Notes under the pieces: model-generated
What the model was told of the DNA's origin: nothing
Databases searched by the model: none
Seen by the model: the letters and a program-made list of their open reading frames with translations, nothing else
NCBI RefSeq assembly: GCF_003994475.1
Contig: NZ_RZNY01000002.1
Span: forward strand, 48,535 to 112,534
DNA from: Paenibacillus anaericanus
GTDB lineage: Bacteria > Bacillota > Bacilli > Paenibacillales > Paenibacillaceae
Direction: 5' to 3'
DNA length: 64,000 bases
Position numbers and translations under genes: made by a program
Shown: in pieces, positions 53,700 to 62,794 of the stretch
Numbering within the stretch: position 1 is the first letter of the stretch
Layout: each line of letters opens with the position of its first letter

Positions 53700-54122
53700 T
53701 TATTGACTTGGATAGGTTTCATTCAAGAAAGTCACAGTTTGATTGATAAAGGTTTTTAGTACATCAACATTTATATCTGCTACTTTATTGATGTACACAC
53801 ACCCTTTTCCTGCTGTATGCTTGCCAAGGTCTTGTAATAATTTCGCGCGATCTGTCTCACTTGTCGTAAAATACAAGCTTGTCTTAGCCTTCCGTGGTGA
53901 AAAGCCTACGAGTGGAGCATCGCCTTCGTGACCCGTTGCATATTTATAATGATAGGTGCCAAAGCCAATAATACTTGGTCCCCACATCTTTGCCGGAAAT
54001 CCCGTTGTTTCCGCGAAAATATCCAACAATTTGTATGCATCTTCACGTTTCTTGAGATTTTCAATATTTTCAATAAACTCAATAACGCTATTGTCATTAA
54101 ATTTTGTTTTAATTTCGTACAT
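53700..54122 (-). CDS. DUF1801 (YdhG-like) domain protein
   Basis: A 140-residue protein of the DUF1801 family: IEFIENIENLKKREDAYKLLDIF, then MWGPSIIGFGTYHYKY, GFSPRKAKTSLYFT and LLQDLGKHTAGKGCVYI, all typical. The family is iron-chaperone-like in fold, of unproven function. ATG 54122 follows AAAGGGG 8 nt upstream. It lies 17 bp downstream of topB on the same strand and is likely cotranscribed. Confidence 0.88.
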   Translation of the reverse strand: MYEIKTKFNDNSVIEFIENIENLKKREDAYKLLDIFAETTGFPAKMWGPSIIGFGTYHYKYATGHEGDAPLVGFSPRKAKTSLYFTTSETDRAKLLQDLGKHTAGKGCVYINKVADINVDVLKTFINQTVTFLNETYPSQ

Positions 54123-54139
54123 AGAGGGAATCCCCTTTC

Positions 54140-56425
54140 TCAACCGTCGGTCTTCTGCAATTCAAGTTGACCGGTTACTCGATTCGCAAGAACTATTCGG
54201 GCCTTGAAATCCCCTTCGGGATCTTTGAATGACAGGAGCTGCGTCTGTCCCTTCTCCAGCAATGTTCTCAGCATCGCTTCCGAGATTTTCTTGCCGGAGA
54301 ATTCCTTCCAAATCACAAAGCCACAGCCTTGTTTATAATGAGTGCAGCCAAAGCCCTTGCGGCCCTCAATGAGCTGACCACCACAGTTCTCACGTGGACA
54401 TGGAGCAAGTGGTGTCAAGACTCCCGGTGCAGAAGAAGCTTTCGTTGTGGAATCCTTGGTATTACTAGCCCTAGGACGCGGAGTCGATCCAGAGCTATCA
54501 CCAGTGCTTTTCCCTTGTTTCGTCGATGTAGAGTTTCCACGGCTTCCCTTACTTTTACTCTTCTCTTCTTCTTCCGTTTCGAACAAGGAAGCGTCCGCTT
54601 TGGGCTGAATCCGTACTTTATCGATAATAGACAGCGTAAATTTCTTCACATTATCCATAAATTTCTCACGAGCGGCTTCGCCTTTGGATATTTGATACAA
54701 TCTACGCTCCCATTGTCCGGTCATTTCAGGAGAGGTCAATAACTCAACACCTGCGTGACGTATTAGCTCAATAGCCATACGACCTTTCTGCGTCACGATG
54801 ATCCTTTTGCCCTGCATCGTAATGTATCCCACATTTTTAAGGCGCTCAATTGTTGCCGCTCTAGTTGCCGGTGTCCCCAGTCCCGCATCTTTCATGGCAT
54901 CACGCAGTTCCTCGTTCTCTAACTGCTTACCAGCGCTCTCCATAGCTCTAAGCAAGGTGCCTTCGGTAAATGCCTTAGGCGGCTGCGTAGCTTTCTCTTT
55001 GGCCTCTGCTTCTAGGCAGAGAACAGGCTGATCCTTATCGATCTGGATCGGCTCGCTAACAAGCTCTTCCGTATCCTCTTCCTCATCTTTCTTCTTACTA
55101 CGTCCAGAAGATTTATTGCTATCATCGCCAGGTTGACATACTTTCCAGCCGAGAGACAATAATTCCTTCATGTTAGTTTTAAACGTCTCTTCTTCTATTA
55201 ATGTCAGCACCGTATGTTGCTTGTACTCAGCCGGTGGATAGAAATGCGACAAGAACCGCCGGATCACCAGATCATAGATATTCTGCTCATCTGCGCTCAG
55301 ATTCGCTCCCCGCTTTAGGGTAGGTAGAATCGCATGGTGATCTTCCACACGGGTCGGATTGCAAACGGACTTGTTGTTTACATGAACGAGCCCAGGACTT
55401 GCTCCCTCCGCCAATTCCTTATACGAAGTAGACTTTAGCATATGTAGAGTCTTATGCATCCCATCGATATTCTGTTCCGTAACATAGTTGGAGCTTGTCC
55501 GCGGATAAGAGATCACCTTATGTTTCTCATAAAGCGCTTGTGCCAAATCAAGCGTCTTCTTCGCCGAATAGCCATACTTCGCGTTGGCTTCACGCTGCAA
55601 TAGCGTCAAGTCATACAGCTTATAAGGGTACTCTTTCGTATCTTTGACATCATACTCGGAGATCATTCCTTCACGACCACGCACTTTATCAGCTAACGCT
55701 TTCGCTTTCTCTCCGTCCGTCAATCGATCTCCCTGCCATGTTCCGATATACTTACGGCCAGTCTGTTCGAACTCAGCCTTGATCTCATAGTAAGAAAGCG
55801 AATCGAAACTTTCAATTTCCTTTTGACGGTCATAAATAAGTGCAAGCACGGGGGTCTGAACACGTCCCACAGACAACAATGTGCGATGTTTTGTCGTGAA
55901 CGCACGCGATGCATTCATTCCGATAAGCCAGTCGGCTTCACTCCGGGCTCTAGCAGCCATCGTCAGGTTCTCAAATTCTGAGCTATCATGTAGTCCATCG
56001 AATCCTTTAGCTATGCTCTCTGCGGTCAGATCGGAAATCCATAATCTTTTTACTGGTTGGTTAAGTCCTAATTGCTGTTGAATTAGTGCAAATATATACT
56101 GCCCTTCACGCCCAGCATCGCATGCATTCACGATAGCATCACAGCGTTTCGCCACGTCTCCAATGATCTTCAATTGTTCAATCGTCCTCGGATTAGGTAC
56201 AATCTTAAATGCCTCAGGTAAAATAGGTAGATCTCCGAAATTCCATCTCTTATATTTGACATCATAAGCGTCCGGTTCTGCCAATCCTAGTAGATGACCA
56301 ATCGCCCAAGTAATAATATAATGGTCACCTTCTAAATAAGACCGATTGTTCTTCGCCTTTGGCTCGATTACGGCAGCTATGGTTCGCCCCATATCCGGCT
56401 TCTCGGCAATAACGAGCGTTTTCAT
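54140..56425 (-). CDS. topB: DNA topoisomerase III
   Basis: About 761 residues, a type IA topoisomerase. The Toprim domain (VIAEKPDMGRTIA, then NACDAGREGQYIF with the acidic triad), the active-site tyrosine region VISYPRTSSNYVT and the type IA core are complete. A Ser/Lys-rich linker (about 625-680) precedes a C-terminal domain with CPRENCGGQL and GCTHYKQGCGFVIW, a degenerate zinc ribbon. It removes supercoils and decatenates replication products. ATG 56425 is used; GTG 56431, nearer to AAAAGGGG, is equally possible. Long linker and tail make it longer than the Bacillus enzyme. Confidence 0.94.
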   Translation of the reverse strand: MKTLVIAEKPDMGRTIAAVIEPKAKNNRSYLEGDHYIITWAIGHLLGLAEPDAYDVKYKRWNFGDLPILPEAFKIVPNPRTIEQLKIIGDVAKRCDAIVNACDAGREGQYIFALIQQQLGLNQPVKRLWISDLTAESIAKGFDGLHDSSEFENLTMAARARSEADWLIGMNASRAFTTKHRTLLSVGRVQTPVLALIYDRQKEIESFDSLSYYEIKAEFEQTGRKYIGTWQGDRLTDGEKAKALADKVRGREGMISEYDVKDTKEYPYKLYDLTLLQREANAKYGYSAKKTLDLAQALYEKHKVISYPRTSSNYVTEQNIDGMHKTLHMLKSTSYKELAEGASPGLVHVNNKSVCNPTRVEDHHAILPTLKRGANLSADEQNIYDLVIRRFLSHFYPPAEYKQHTVLTLIEEETFKTNMKELLSLGWKVCQPGDDSNKSSGRSKKKDEEEDTEELVSEPIQIDKDQPVLCLEAEAKEKATQPPKAFTEGTLLRAMESAGKQLENEELRDAMKDAGLGTPATRAATIERLKNVGYITMQGKRIIVTQKGRMAIELIRHAGVELLTSPEMTGQWERRLYQISKGEAAREKFMDNVKKFTLSIIDKVRIQPKADASLFETEEEEKSKSKGSRGNSTSTKQGKSTGDSSGSTPRPRASNTKDSTTKASSAPGVLTPLAPCPRENCGGQLIEGRKGFGCTHYKQGCGFVIWKEFSGKKISEAMLRTLLEKGQTQLLSFKDPEGDFKARIVLANRVTGQLELQKTDG

Positions 56426-56525
56426 CTTCACAAGCGCCCCTTTTCTTCATAAAACTGTAGATCTTAAGTGAAACGACCTCGTCGTCCTGAACAGAACAAA
56501 GTCCTCTCATAAACCTCAAAAAATA

Positions 56526-56549
56526 AAGAGCCGCGCACCGCGCAGCTCT
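56526..56549 (-). terminator. Terminator after gltD
   Basis: Stem of AAGAGC(C)GCGC with GCGC(A)GCTCT around an ACC loop; the minus-strand exit is TTTATTTTTTG. Confidence 0.78.
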
Positions 56550-56597
56550 GTAGCTAAACTCTATTATACCATATTTTTTGTCAAAATGAGTCTTCTC

Positions 56598-58085
56598 TTA
56601 TGGTAATACCGAAGCTCCCATCAAATATTTATCTACTTCGCGTGCTACTTCACGCCCTTCGTGAATGGCCCATACCACGAGACTTTGTCCACGCCGCATA
56701 TCTCCAGCAGCGAATACTTTATCCGTGTTCGTAGTGTATTTTCCATACCGTGCCTTCACATTACTCCGGCGATCCTGTGCAAGCCCCAGCTCTTCGATAA
56801 TCGTTGATTCAGGTCCATCAAAACCGATGGCGATTAAGGCTACTTGTGCTGGGAAGATACGTTCAGTCCCTGGAATCGGTTGGTATATTTTGCGACCCAA
56901 TTCATCAACAATTCGCTCGATATCTATCGTATGCAGTTCCTTCAAGTGCCCCTCTTCGTCTCCTACAAACCGTGTAGTCATGATTGAAAACTCACGCGGA
57001 TCGTTCCCAAACAATGCCTTGGCTTCTTCATGCGCATAATCCAGTGTATAAACATTGGGGAACTGTGGCCATGGATTCTGAAGTTGATCCCGTTCCATAG
57101 GTGCTTTGGTATGTGTACCAAACTGCGTGATGCTGTTACAACCATGACGTAATGCCGTTGCCACGCAATCTGAACCTGTATCCCCTCCACCAATGACAAT
57201 CACATCTTTGTCTTGCGTGGATAAGAAGTTACCGTCACTTAGCCCAGAGTCAAGATAGCTCTTAATGGTACCCGTCAAGAATGGCATAGCATAATGTACG
57301 CCCTTCAAATGACTACCTTCAATATTAAATTCACGAGGCTTCGTTGCTCCGCCGCATAGAACGACCGCATCGAATTCATCCACGAGTTGCTGAGCCGGAA
57401 TATCCTTACCGATCTCTGTATTCGTTATAAAATTCACGCCTTCTGCCGCCAGCAGATCCACACGCCGCTGAACAACCACTTTGTCCAACTTCATTGTAGG
57501 AATACCATACATTAGCAATCCACCGATACGGTCAGACCGCTCATAGACTGTCACTTCATGACCCGCCTTGTTGAGCTGCGCTGCAGCTGCAAGGCCTGCT
57601 GGTCCTGAACCAACGACAGCCACCTTCCGTCCGGTACGTTTCTCCGGTGGCTCGGGAACTACCCAACCTTCTTCGAAACCTCGATCAATAATTGCTTGTT
57701 CAATTGTCTTAATCGCTACTGGATTACCGATCAAGCCTACTGTACAAGACCCCTCGCAAGGAGCAGGGCAAACCGTCCCTGTGAACTCAGGAAAATTGTT
57801 TGTCTTATGCAAACGATCCAGTGCTTCTCTCCACATATCCCGGTAAATCAAGTTATTCCATTCAGGAATCAAATTATGCACCGGGCAACCAGAAGTACCA
57901 CCTATCATATCAATCCCTGTGTGACAATAAGGTGTTCCGCAATCCATACAACGGGACCCTTGTGTCCGCAGTTCCTCATCCGACATATGCTTATGAAATT
58001 GCTCCCAATCATGGACCCGTTCGGACGGGCTCCGGTCACCCGGTAGTTGTCGCTTGAATTCCATAAAACCCATTGGTGTAGACAT
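56598..58085 (-). CDS. gltD: Glutamate synthase small subunit
   Basis: A 495-residue NADPH-glutamate synthase beta chain. The N-terminal domain has the Fe-S cysteines (CMDCGTPYC and CPAPCEGSC), followed by the FAD motif VGSGPAGLAAAAQL, GGLLMYGIP, the NADPH motif IGGGDTGSDCVA and the C-terminal AAGDMRRGQSLVVWAI. It reduces the large subunit GltB, which makes glutamate from glutamine and 2-oxoglutarate. gltB is not beside it in this window. ATG 58085 follows GGGGGAAAG. It ends at a terminator before topB. Confidence 0.94.
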   Translation of the reverse strand: MSTPMGFMEFKRQLPGDRSPSERVHDWEQFHKHMSDEELRTQGSRCMDCGTPYCHTGIDMIGGTSGCPVHNLIPEWNNLIYRDMWREALDRLHKTNNFPEFTGTVCPAPCEGSCTVGLIGNPVAIKTIEQAIIDRGFEEGWVVPEPPEKRTGRKVAVVGSGPAGLAAAAQLNKAGHEVTVYERSDRIGGLLMYGIPTMKLDKVVVQRRVDLLAAEGVNFITNTEIGKDIPAQQLVDEFDAVVLCGGATKPREFNIEGSHLKGVHYAMPFLTGTIKSYLDSGLSDGNFLSTQDKDVIVIGGGDTGSDCVATALRHGCNSITQFGTHTKAPMERDQLQNPWPQFPNVYTLDYAHEEAKALFGNDPREFSIMTTRFVGDEEGHLKELHTIDIERIVDELGRKIYQPIPGTERIFPAQVALIAIGFDGPESTIIEELGLAQDRRSNVKARYGKYTTNTDKVFAAGDMRRGQSLVVWAIHEGREVAREVDKYLMGASVLP

Positions 58086-58194
58086 TGTAACTTTCCCCCA
58101 TCCGTTAACTAATCAGTGTATCTTGATGTTAGCATTCGGGGAGAAAGTTATTAATGGATTAATACTATGATATTTTGCACTATAGCACGTTTTG

Positions 58195-58680
58195 TTAACG
58201 ACGATCATAGGTAAGAAAACAGTAATCATAAGGATTCTTTTCATCACGAATTCCCTGTGCTTCATGAATCAATTCAAATTCTTTCCAATCGAAATGTGGG
58301 AAGAAGACATCCCCTTCGATATCTTCATCGATCCGGGTTACATATAATCGATCAGCTAACGGAATAAAGTGCTGAAACACACCCGCTCCACCAATAATCA
58401 TCAATTCTTGATCCTTGGCATATTCCATAGCCTCTTCAACGGAATAGACAATCTCCGCTCCCTCAGCCTGATAAGATCTATCCGCAGTCAGAACAATGCT
58501 TCGCCGATTGGGGAGTGGCTTACTGCCCATAGATTCCCAAGTTTTCCGGCCCATAATCATTGTCTTCCCTGTGGTTTTTTCTTTAAAAAATTTCAAATCA
58601 GCAGGTAATCTCCAAGGTAACTGGTTATTCCGGCCTATCGCTGCGTTTCTGGACATAGCCCATATCAGTGATACTCCCAT
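58195..58680 (-). CDS. dfrA: Dihydrofolate reductase
   Basis: A 161-residue DHFR. MGVSLIWAMSRNAAIGRNNQLPWRLPADL contains the active-site acid (Asp28 region, LPADLKFF), followed by MGRKTWESMG for NADPH, IVLT and MIIGGAGVFQ. It regenerates tetrahydrofolate consumed by thymidylate synthase, encoded 25 bp upstream in the same operon. ATG 58680 follows GGAGAGGGG at about 10 nt. It appears to be the chromosomal housekeeping copy, also called folA. Confidence 0.95.
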   Translation of the reverse strand: MGVSLIWAMSRNAAIGRNNQLPWRLPADLKFFKEKTTGKTMIMGRKTWESMGSKPLPNRRSIVLTADRSYQAEGAEIVYSVEEAMEYAKDQELMIIGGAGVFQHFIPLADRLYVTRIDEDIEGDVFFPHFDWKEFELIHEAQGIRDEKNPYDYCFLTYDRR

Positions 58681-58705
58681 ATTGGAATTGCCCCTCTCCG
58701 TTATA

Positions 58706-59500
58706 TTAAACAGCCACTGTTGCCTTTATACCAGGGTGATGCTCGTAACCTTCAAATTCGAAATCCTCATATACATAGTCAAAAATAGAATCAGGTTTAC
58801 GCTTGATCACTAGGTTTGGTAGAGCTAAAGGCTCTCGTTCCAATTGAGTCTTAACCTGCTCCAGATGATTAGAATAAATGTGTACATCTCCACCGGACCA
58901 AACAAACTCACCGACTTCGAGTCCACACTGCTGTGCCATCATATGTGTGAGTAGCGCATAACTGGCAATATTGAACGGCAACCCTAGGAAAGTGTCTACT
59001 GAACGCATGGTTAGCATACAGGATAGCTTGCCATTGGCTACATAGAATTGGAATACGAAATGACAAGGAGGTAATTTCATATTATCAACTTCAGCCACGT
59101 TCCATGCGCTAACGAGATGACGTCGAGAGTCTGGATTGTTCTTAATTGCCTCTACCACATTGGCAATTTGGTCAATTTTCCGGCCATCCGGCGATTCCCA
59201 TGAACGCCACTGTGATCCATATACTGGACCAAGATCACCGTTCTCATCTGCCCACTCGTCCCAAATTCGCACGCCGTTCTCTTTTAAATATGAAATGTTT
59301 GTATCTCCTTTAAGGAACCAGAGGAGTTCGTGAACGACTGATTTCAAATGAATCCGTTTTGTAGTGACCAGAGGAAATCCCTTGCTTAGATCAAACCGTA
59401 ATTGCCGTCCAAATACAGATCGTGTTCCAGTACCTGTCCGGTCTTCCTTTTGCGTTCCATTCTCAAGAACATCCTGTAATAAATCCAAATAATTTCTCAT
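58706..59500 (-). CDS. thyA: Thymidylate synthase ThyA
   Basis: A 264-residue enzyme that methylates dUMP to dTMP using methylenetetrahydrofolate. Family landmarks are [19 protein letters not shown], the WDEWAD/YGSQWR region, [12 protein letters not shown] with the nucleophilic Cys, [19 protein letters not shown] and the C-terminal [10 protein letters not shown]. Length matches the E. coli type. ATG 59500 follows GGGGTG by 8 nt. It is first in a two-gene operon with dfrA. Confidence 0.96.
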   Translation of the reverse strand: MRNYLDLLQDVLENGTQKEDRTGTGTRSVFGRQLRFDLSKGFPLVTTKRIHLKSVVHELLWFLKGDTNISYLKENGVRIWDEWADENGDLGPVYGSQWRSWESPDGRKIDQIANVVEAIKNNPDSRRHLVSAWNVAEVDNMKLPPCHFVFQFYVANGKLSCMLTMRSVDTFLGLPFNIASYALLTHMMAQQCGLEVGEFVWSGGDVHIYSNHLEQVKTQLEREPLALPNLVIKRKPDSIFDYVYEDFEFEGYEHHPGIKATVAV

Positions 59501-59671
59501 CTATTTTACACCCCGTGTCGTTTGATTTAACTTATCCATTATAACAGAGTGTTCTTAGAGAATGGAACGAGCAGTTACAATTCATAATATGCAAAAAGAG
59601 CGTTGCCCGTGGCATCGCCCTTAATATATATACTATTTATGAACATTTCAAACTTACAAACCCATTATGTC

Positions 59672-60199
59672 TTACAACTTAATAGTCATGTGGATATCTA
59701 GAGGTTCTTTCTGAAACAGTTCTGAATCCACTTCTTCCGTTAGTTCACTACCATTGCTTTTATAGAAGTAAACCGCCGATCTCGTCTCAGTTGAAGAAAT
59801 ATATAAATACTTGGCCCCTCTGTTGCGGGCTTCTTGGCTGAGTTCATTAATTATGCGTGTTCCAATTCCTTGTCTTCTATAATTTCGCGATACATACATG
59901 AGATCCACTTGTAAGCGATCTTGGAGATCTCCTCTAAACTGGTGGGCCAAGACGCCAAATCCGACGAGCGTATCTCCATCAAATGCTCCAATTCCCATCC
60001 CGCCATGTTCTAATTCATACACAAATCTCTCCTGCAACTCTTTCATCAACTGTTCATCCCAAGTTGCACATTCATGACCGGCTTCAATTTCATGTATGAT
60101 ACCGCCTAGACACTCATAAATAAAATCAATTTTCTCGGAGCGATCGACCTCACTTAATTTGTGTGCTTGTTCCTTTGTCATTACTGAATAATGAATCAT
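59672..60199 (-). CDS. GNAT family N-acetyltransferase
   Basis: A 175-residue GNAT. The acetyl-CoA loop reads SRNYRRQGIGTRII after the strand LQVDLMYV, followed by RGAKYLYISST and AVYFYKSNG. ATG 60199 has AAAGGAG 5 nt upstream. It begins 2 bp after the NAD(P)H oxidoreductase stop and belongs to the three-gene run DinB-oxidoreductase-GNAT. The substrate is unknown. Confidence 0.88.
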   Translation of the reverse strand: MIHYSVMTKEQAHKLSEVDRSEKIDFIYECLGGIIHEIEAGHECATWDEQLMKELQERFVYELEHGGMGIGAFDGDTLVGFGVLAHQFRGDLQDRLQVDLMYVSRNYRRQGIGTRIINELSQEARNRGAKYLYISSTETRSAVYFYKSNGSELTEEVDSELFQKEPLDIHMTIKL

Positions 60200-60201
60200 G
60201 G

Positions 60202-60798
60202 TCACTCCTTTGGAAATTGTTCTATAATGATATTCGCTGTTTCTTCTAACCAGGCAGCTCGTTCTTCGAGTGAGCTGTCTGCAACAACACAATACATCCT
60301 TCTAACGACATGACTCAGCCCACAAAAATCAAACACACATGACTTCCAAATCTTCTCCAATGGATCTCCAAAGACATTCAATTCCCGATCCTCGGGAGTG
60401 TTGGAAGTATTGAAAACAACCCCAACTTTTGCCTTCAACAACCCAATCGGAAGTCCTCCCCCACTATCCCCTGCATCGAAAGTATACGCCACTTCTTGAC
60501 GTAGAACTCGATCAACCCAACCTTTCAGGATCGCCGGAGGTTGTCCCCACCAATTAGGATGAATGATAATAATGCCGTCGGCTTCTTGAATCTCATCACA
60601 ATGCAATTGAACTAATGGATCATCCGTTTTGTCACTGACGAGCTCCTGTGCGGAGATGATAGGGTTGAATTGTTCTTGATAAAGATCGTGAAAGGAAACT
60701 TGATGTCCATTCTGTTCTAATATCGACACTGCCCTCTCCGCTATAGCATGATTAAAGCTTTTATCGTACGGATGTCCCAAGATGACTGATACTTTCAT
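60202..60798 (-). CDS. NAD(P)H oxidoreductase, flavodoxin-like fold (MdaB/KefF family)
   Basis: A 198-residue quinone-reductase-like flavoprotein. MKVSVILGHPYDKSFNHAIAE has the FMN phosphate contact, with IIIIHPNWWGQPPAILKGWVDRVL and GLPIGLLKAKVGVVFNTSNT as the other flavin contacts. It would reduce quinones or similar two-electron acceptors. ATG 60798 has AAAGGGGG; the gene directly follows DinB (1 bp gap), with coupled translation likely. Confidence 0.9.
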   Translation of the reverse strand: MKVSVILGHPYDKSFNHAIAERAVSILEQNGHQVSFHDLYQEQFNPIISAQELVSDKTDDPLVQLHCDEIQEADGIIIIHPNWWGQPPAILKGWVDRVLRQEVAYTFDAGDSGGGLPIGLLKAKVGVVFNTSNTPEDRELNVFGDPLEKIWKSCVFDFCGLSHVVRRMYCVVADSSLEERAAWLEETANIIIEQFPKE

Positions 60799-60799
60799 T

Positions 60800-61291
60800 T
60801 TAGTCCCCCTTTGAGTTGTGAAAATTGAGTTTCAATAAGTCCATGATTTGTTTCATATGATGTTGATCATGCCAAATGAAATCCTGCAAATATTGCGCTA
60901 ACCCAAAATCATTGCCATCATCATCCATATATACGCCTTCATACTGCTCCTGAGACATGGAAGAGATCTGCTGAATGATCTGCTCCCGTGCTTGGATGGA
61001 TTGTTCAGCCAATGCATTGATATTTACCTGCCACCCGATTTGCCGCGCTTGCTCGTTAAACTCATCGAAATCTTGATGCTGAGTTGCTACCCTTCCCTCC
61101 TCAGCAATCTTCATAATCGCCTCATTTAGGAAATACTTGTCCCAATGCATAATATGACTGACTACATCCCGAACGGTCCATTTCCCCTCGGCGATTGGAT
61201 AGTTCCATAAACCTGCATCCCTTTCATTAAGCATATGTACAAAATTTACCCAATCATGGAATTGATGCAGCAATTGTTCTTTTTCCTCCAT
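60800..61291 (-). CDS. DinB/YfiT-like helical bundle protein
   Basis: A 163-residue four-helix protein of the DinB superfamily. Metal histidines stand in SHIMHWDKY and in the C-terminal HDQHHMKQIMDL (H-x3-H type); W and P at the GKWTVRDVVSHIM start are typical. Some members are thiol S-transferases; the substrate here is unknown. ATG 61291 has AGGAGG at a long spacing (12 nt). It heads the run DinB-oxidoreductase-GNAT and diverges from the Lrp gene. Confidence 0.85.
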   Translation of the reverse strand: MEEKEQLLHQFHDWVNFVHMLNERDAGLWNYPIAEGKWTVRDVVSHIMHWDKYFLNEAIMKIAEEGRVATQHQDFDEFNEQARQIGWQVNINALAEQSIQAREQIIQQISSMSQEQYEGVYMDDDGNDFGLAQYLQDFIWHDQHHMKQIMDLLKLNFHNSKGD

Positions 61292-61357
61292 ACCTTATCG
61301 TTACCTCCTAAATTTTCTCATTCATTCACTAGTTTCAGTATAGCTTATTTCCAAGTT

Positions 61358-61447
61358 CACTTAAATCTATTAAGTTTGTTTACTTCTCTATCACGCAACA
61401 CATAAAATATTAAAGTTAGACGTGCTAATCACTTAAATTTATTAGTG
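61358..61447. promoter_or_regulatory. Candidate Lrp operator pair
   Basis: Two related dyads, CACTTAAATCTATTAAGT (61358-61375) and CACTTAAATTTATTAGTG (61430-61447), are 72 bp apart, about seven helical turns. They lie between the divergent DinB and Lrp genes. A likely Lrp promoter follows: TTAACA (61460-61465) and TATAAT (61485-61490), 19 bp apart. Confidence 0.45.
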
Positions 61448-61539
61448 TTTTTTAATATTTTAACAAATACTTTCAATAAAATACTATAATTGACTTAATA
61501 ATTAATACTGATTTTTTTACATAGAAAGGTGGTTGTATT

Positions 61540-61971
61540 ATGGATGCTTTGGATACCCAAATCATCGAACTTTTGAAGCAAAATGGCCGTATGACCAGTT
61601 CTGACATTAGCAAATGTATTCATCTATCCGTCCCATCCGTATCTGATAGAATTCGAAAGCTGGAAGAAAAGGGGGTCATTGAACAATTTACATTGAAACT
61701 GAATCGAAGTGTCATGGGTCAAGCCCAGATGGCTTATGTATCCGTCATGCTCGACAGAACTGAAAATGTAGATAATTTCAGGGCAACCATTATCAAGTCT
61801 ATCTATGTTCTTGAGTGTCATCACCTAGCTGGTGAATATGATTATATGCTTAAAGTAGCCGTCCCAGATATTTCAGCACTAGAACAATTCATCTCAGTTT
61901 CGTTAAAGGGTATTCCAGGTGTATCGAAAACAAATACGGTCATCATTCTATCCACATTGAAGGAAGAGTAA
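61540..61971 (+). CDS. Lrp/AsnC family transcription regulator
   Basis: A 143-residue Lrp-type regulator: helix-turn-helix (TSSDISKCIHLSVPSVSDRIRKL, about 20-42) and a RAM ligand-binding domain (AQMAYVSVMLDRTENVD, HHLAGEYDYMLKVAV, GIPGVSKTNTVIILSTLKE). ATG 61540 follows AAAGGTGG. It is followed 29 bp later by a LysE-type exporter gene, so an amino acid probably acts as inducer and the exporter as target. Autoregulation through the upstream dyads is likely. Confidence 0.93.
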   Translation: MDALDTQIIELLKQNGRMTSSDISKCIHLSVPSVSDRIRKLEEKGVIEQFTLKLNRSVMGQAQMAYVSVMLDRTENVDNFRATIIKSIYVLECHHLAGEYDYMLKVAVPDISALEQFISVSLKGIPGVSKTNTVIILSTLKEE

Positions 61972-62000
61972 GATGAACTTAGATTGAAGGAGAGATATAC

Positions 62001-62618
62001 ATGGACCCCAATACTATATTAAAAGGTATTCTCTTGGGGCTGTCGATTGCTGCCCCCATGGGTCCTATTAGTATGGTGTGCATTCGTTCTACTTTATCAG
62101 GTGGCAGAGGGGCTGGGTATGCTGCCGGGTTCGGTGTTGCCACAGCAGATGCCTGCTATGGTGTTATCGCGGGGCTCGGTGTTACTGCAGCTTCCTCATT
62201 TCTGCTTCAATATTTAGATTTCATACGACTCTGTGGTGGTATATTTCTTTGTTATTTAGGCCTTTCCACATTTTTTCGTAAAACTACTCAATCAATAGAG
62301 TCTTCGGAGCAACATCTTCTAGGTTCGTTTGCCTCTACTTTCCTTCTGACTCTTGCTAATCCCATGACCATCGTTTCCTTTGCAAGCATATTTGCAGCAA
62401 CCGGGTTTACTGTCCCAAATAGCGGTGGCACACAGATTATGGGACTCGTTAGTGGAGTTTTTCTGGGATCAGCCTTATGGTGGATTCTACTTAGTATGGG
62501 AGTAAGCCTGTTTCGTAAAACCTTGCTCAGCCCATACTCCCTTCGTCTCATCAACCGTCTTTCCGCTGTTATACTTATCGGGTTTGGCATTTGGACATTA
62601 CTACAAATTACAAGATAA
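62001..62618 (+). CDS. LysE family amino-acid exporter
   Basis: A 205-residue membrane protein with about six helices. The N-terminal GLSIAAPMGPISMVCIRST segment contains the conserved LysE/RhtB signature (AxPGP-like, here APMGP), followed by GRGAGYAAGFGVATAD and LTLANPMTIVSFASIF. It exports amino acids or related compounds. ATG 62001 has GAAGGAGAG. It is cotranscribed with the Lrp regulator. The substrate is not determined by the sequence. Confidence 0.9.
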   Translation: MDPNTILKGILLGLSIAAPMGPISMVCIRSTLSGGRGAGYAAGFGVATADACYGVIAGLGVTAASSFLLQYLDFIRLCGGIFLCYLGLSTFFRKTTQSIESSEQHLLGSFASTFLLTLANPMTIVSFASIFAATGFTVPNSGGTQIMGLVSGVFLGSALWWILLSMGVSLFRKTLLSPYSLRLINRLSAVILIGFGIWTLLQITR

Positions 62619-62794
62619 AAAACTCCCCAGGGAAAGCTCCAATAGTTCTTTGCATTTATTTGACTGATGTCTTACTCATCGCTAGTTCCATAATCCTGTT
62701 CACTACAACCTCCAATATTGTTTCATATCCTCTCTGACCATCGCATCCTGCAACTTTTCTTGATGAAAGCTAATAACAGTCTTATCCGCATTCG

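Noticed and set aside
59596..59622. Hairpin AAGAGCGTTGCC/GGCATCGCCCTT between thyA and the GNAT gene
   Set aside because: Several mismatches and no T tract; not listed as a terminator.
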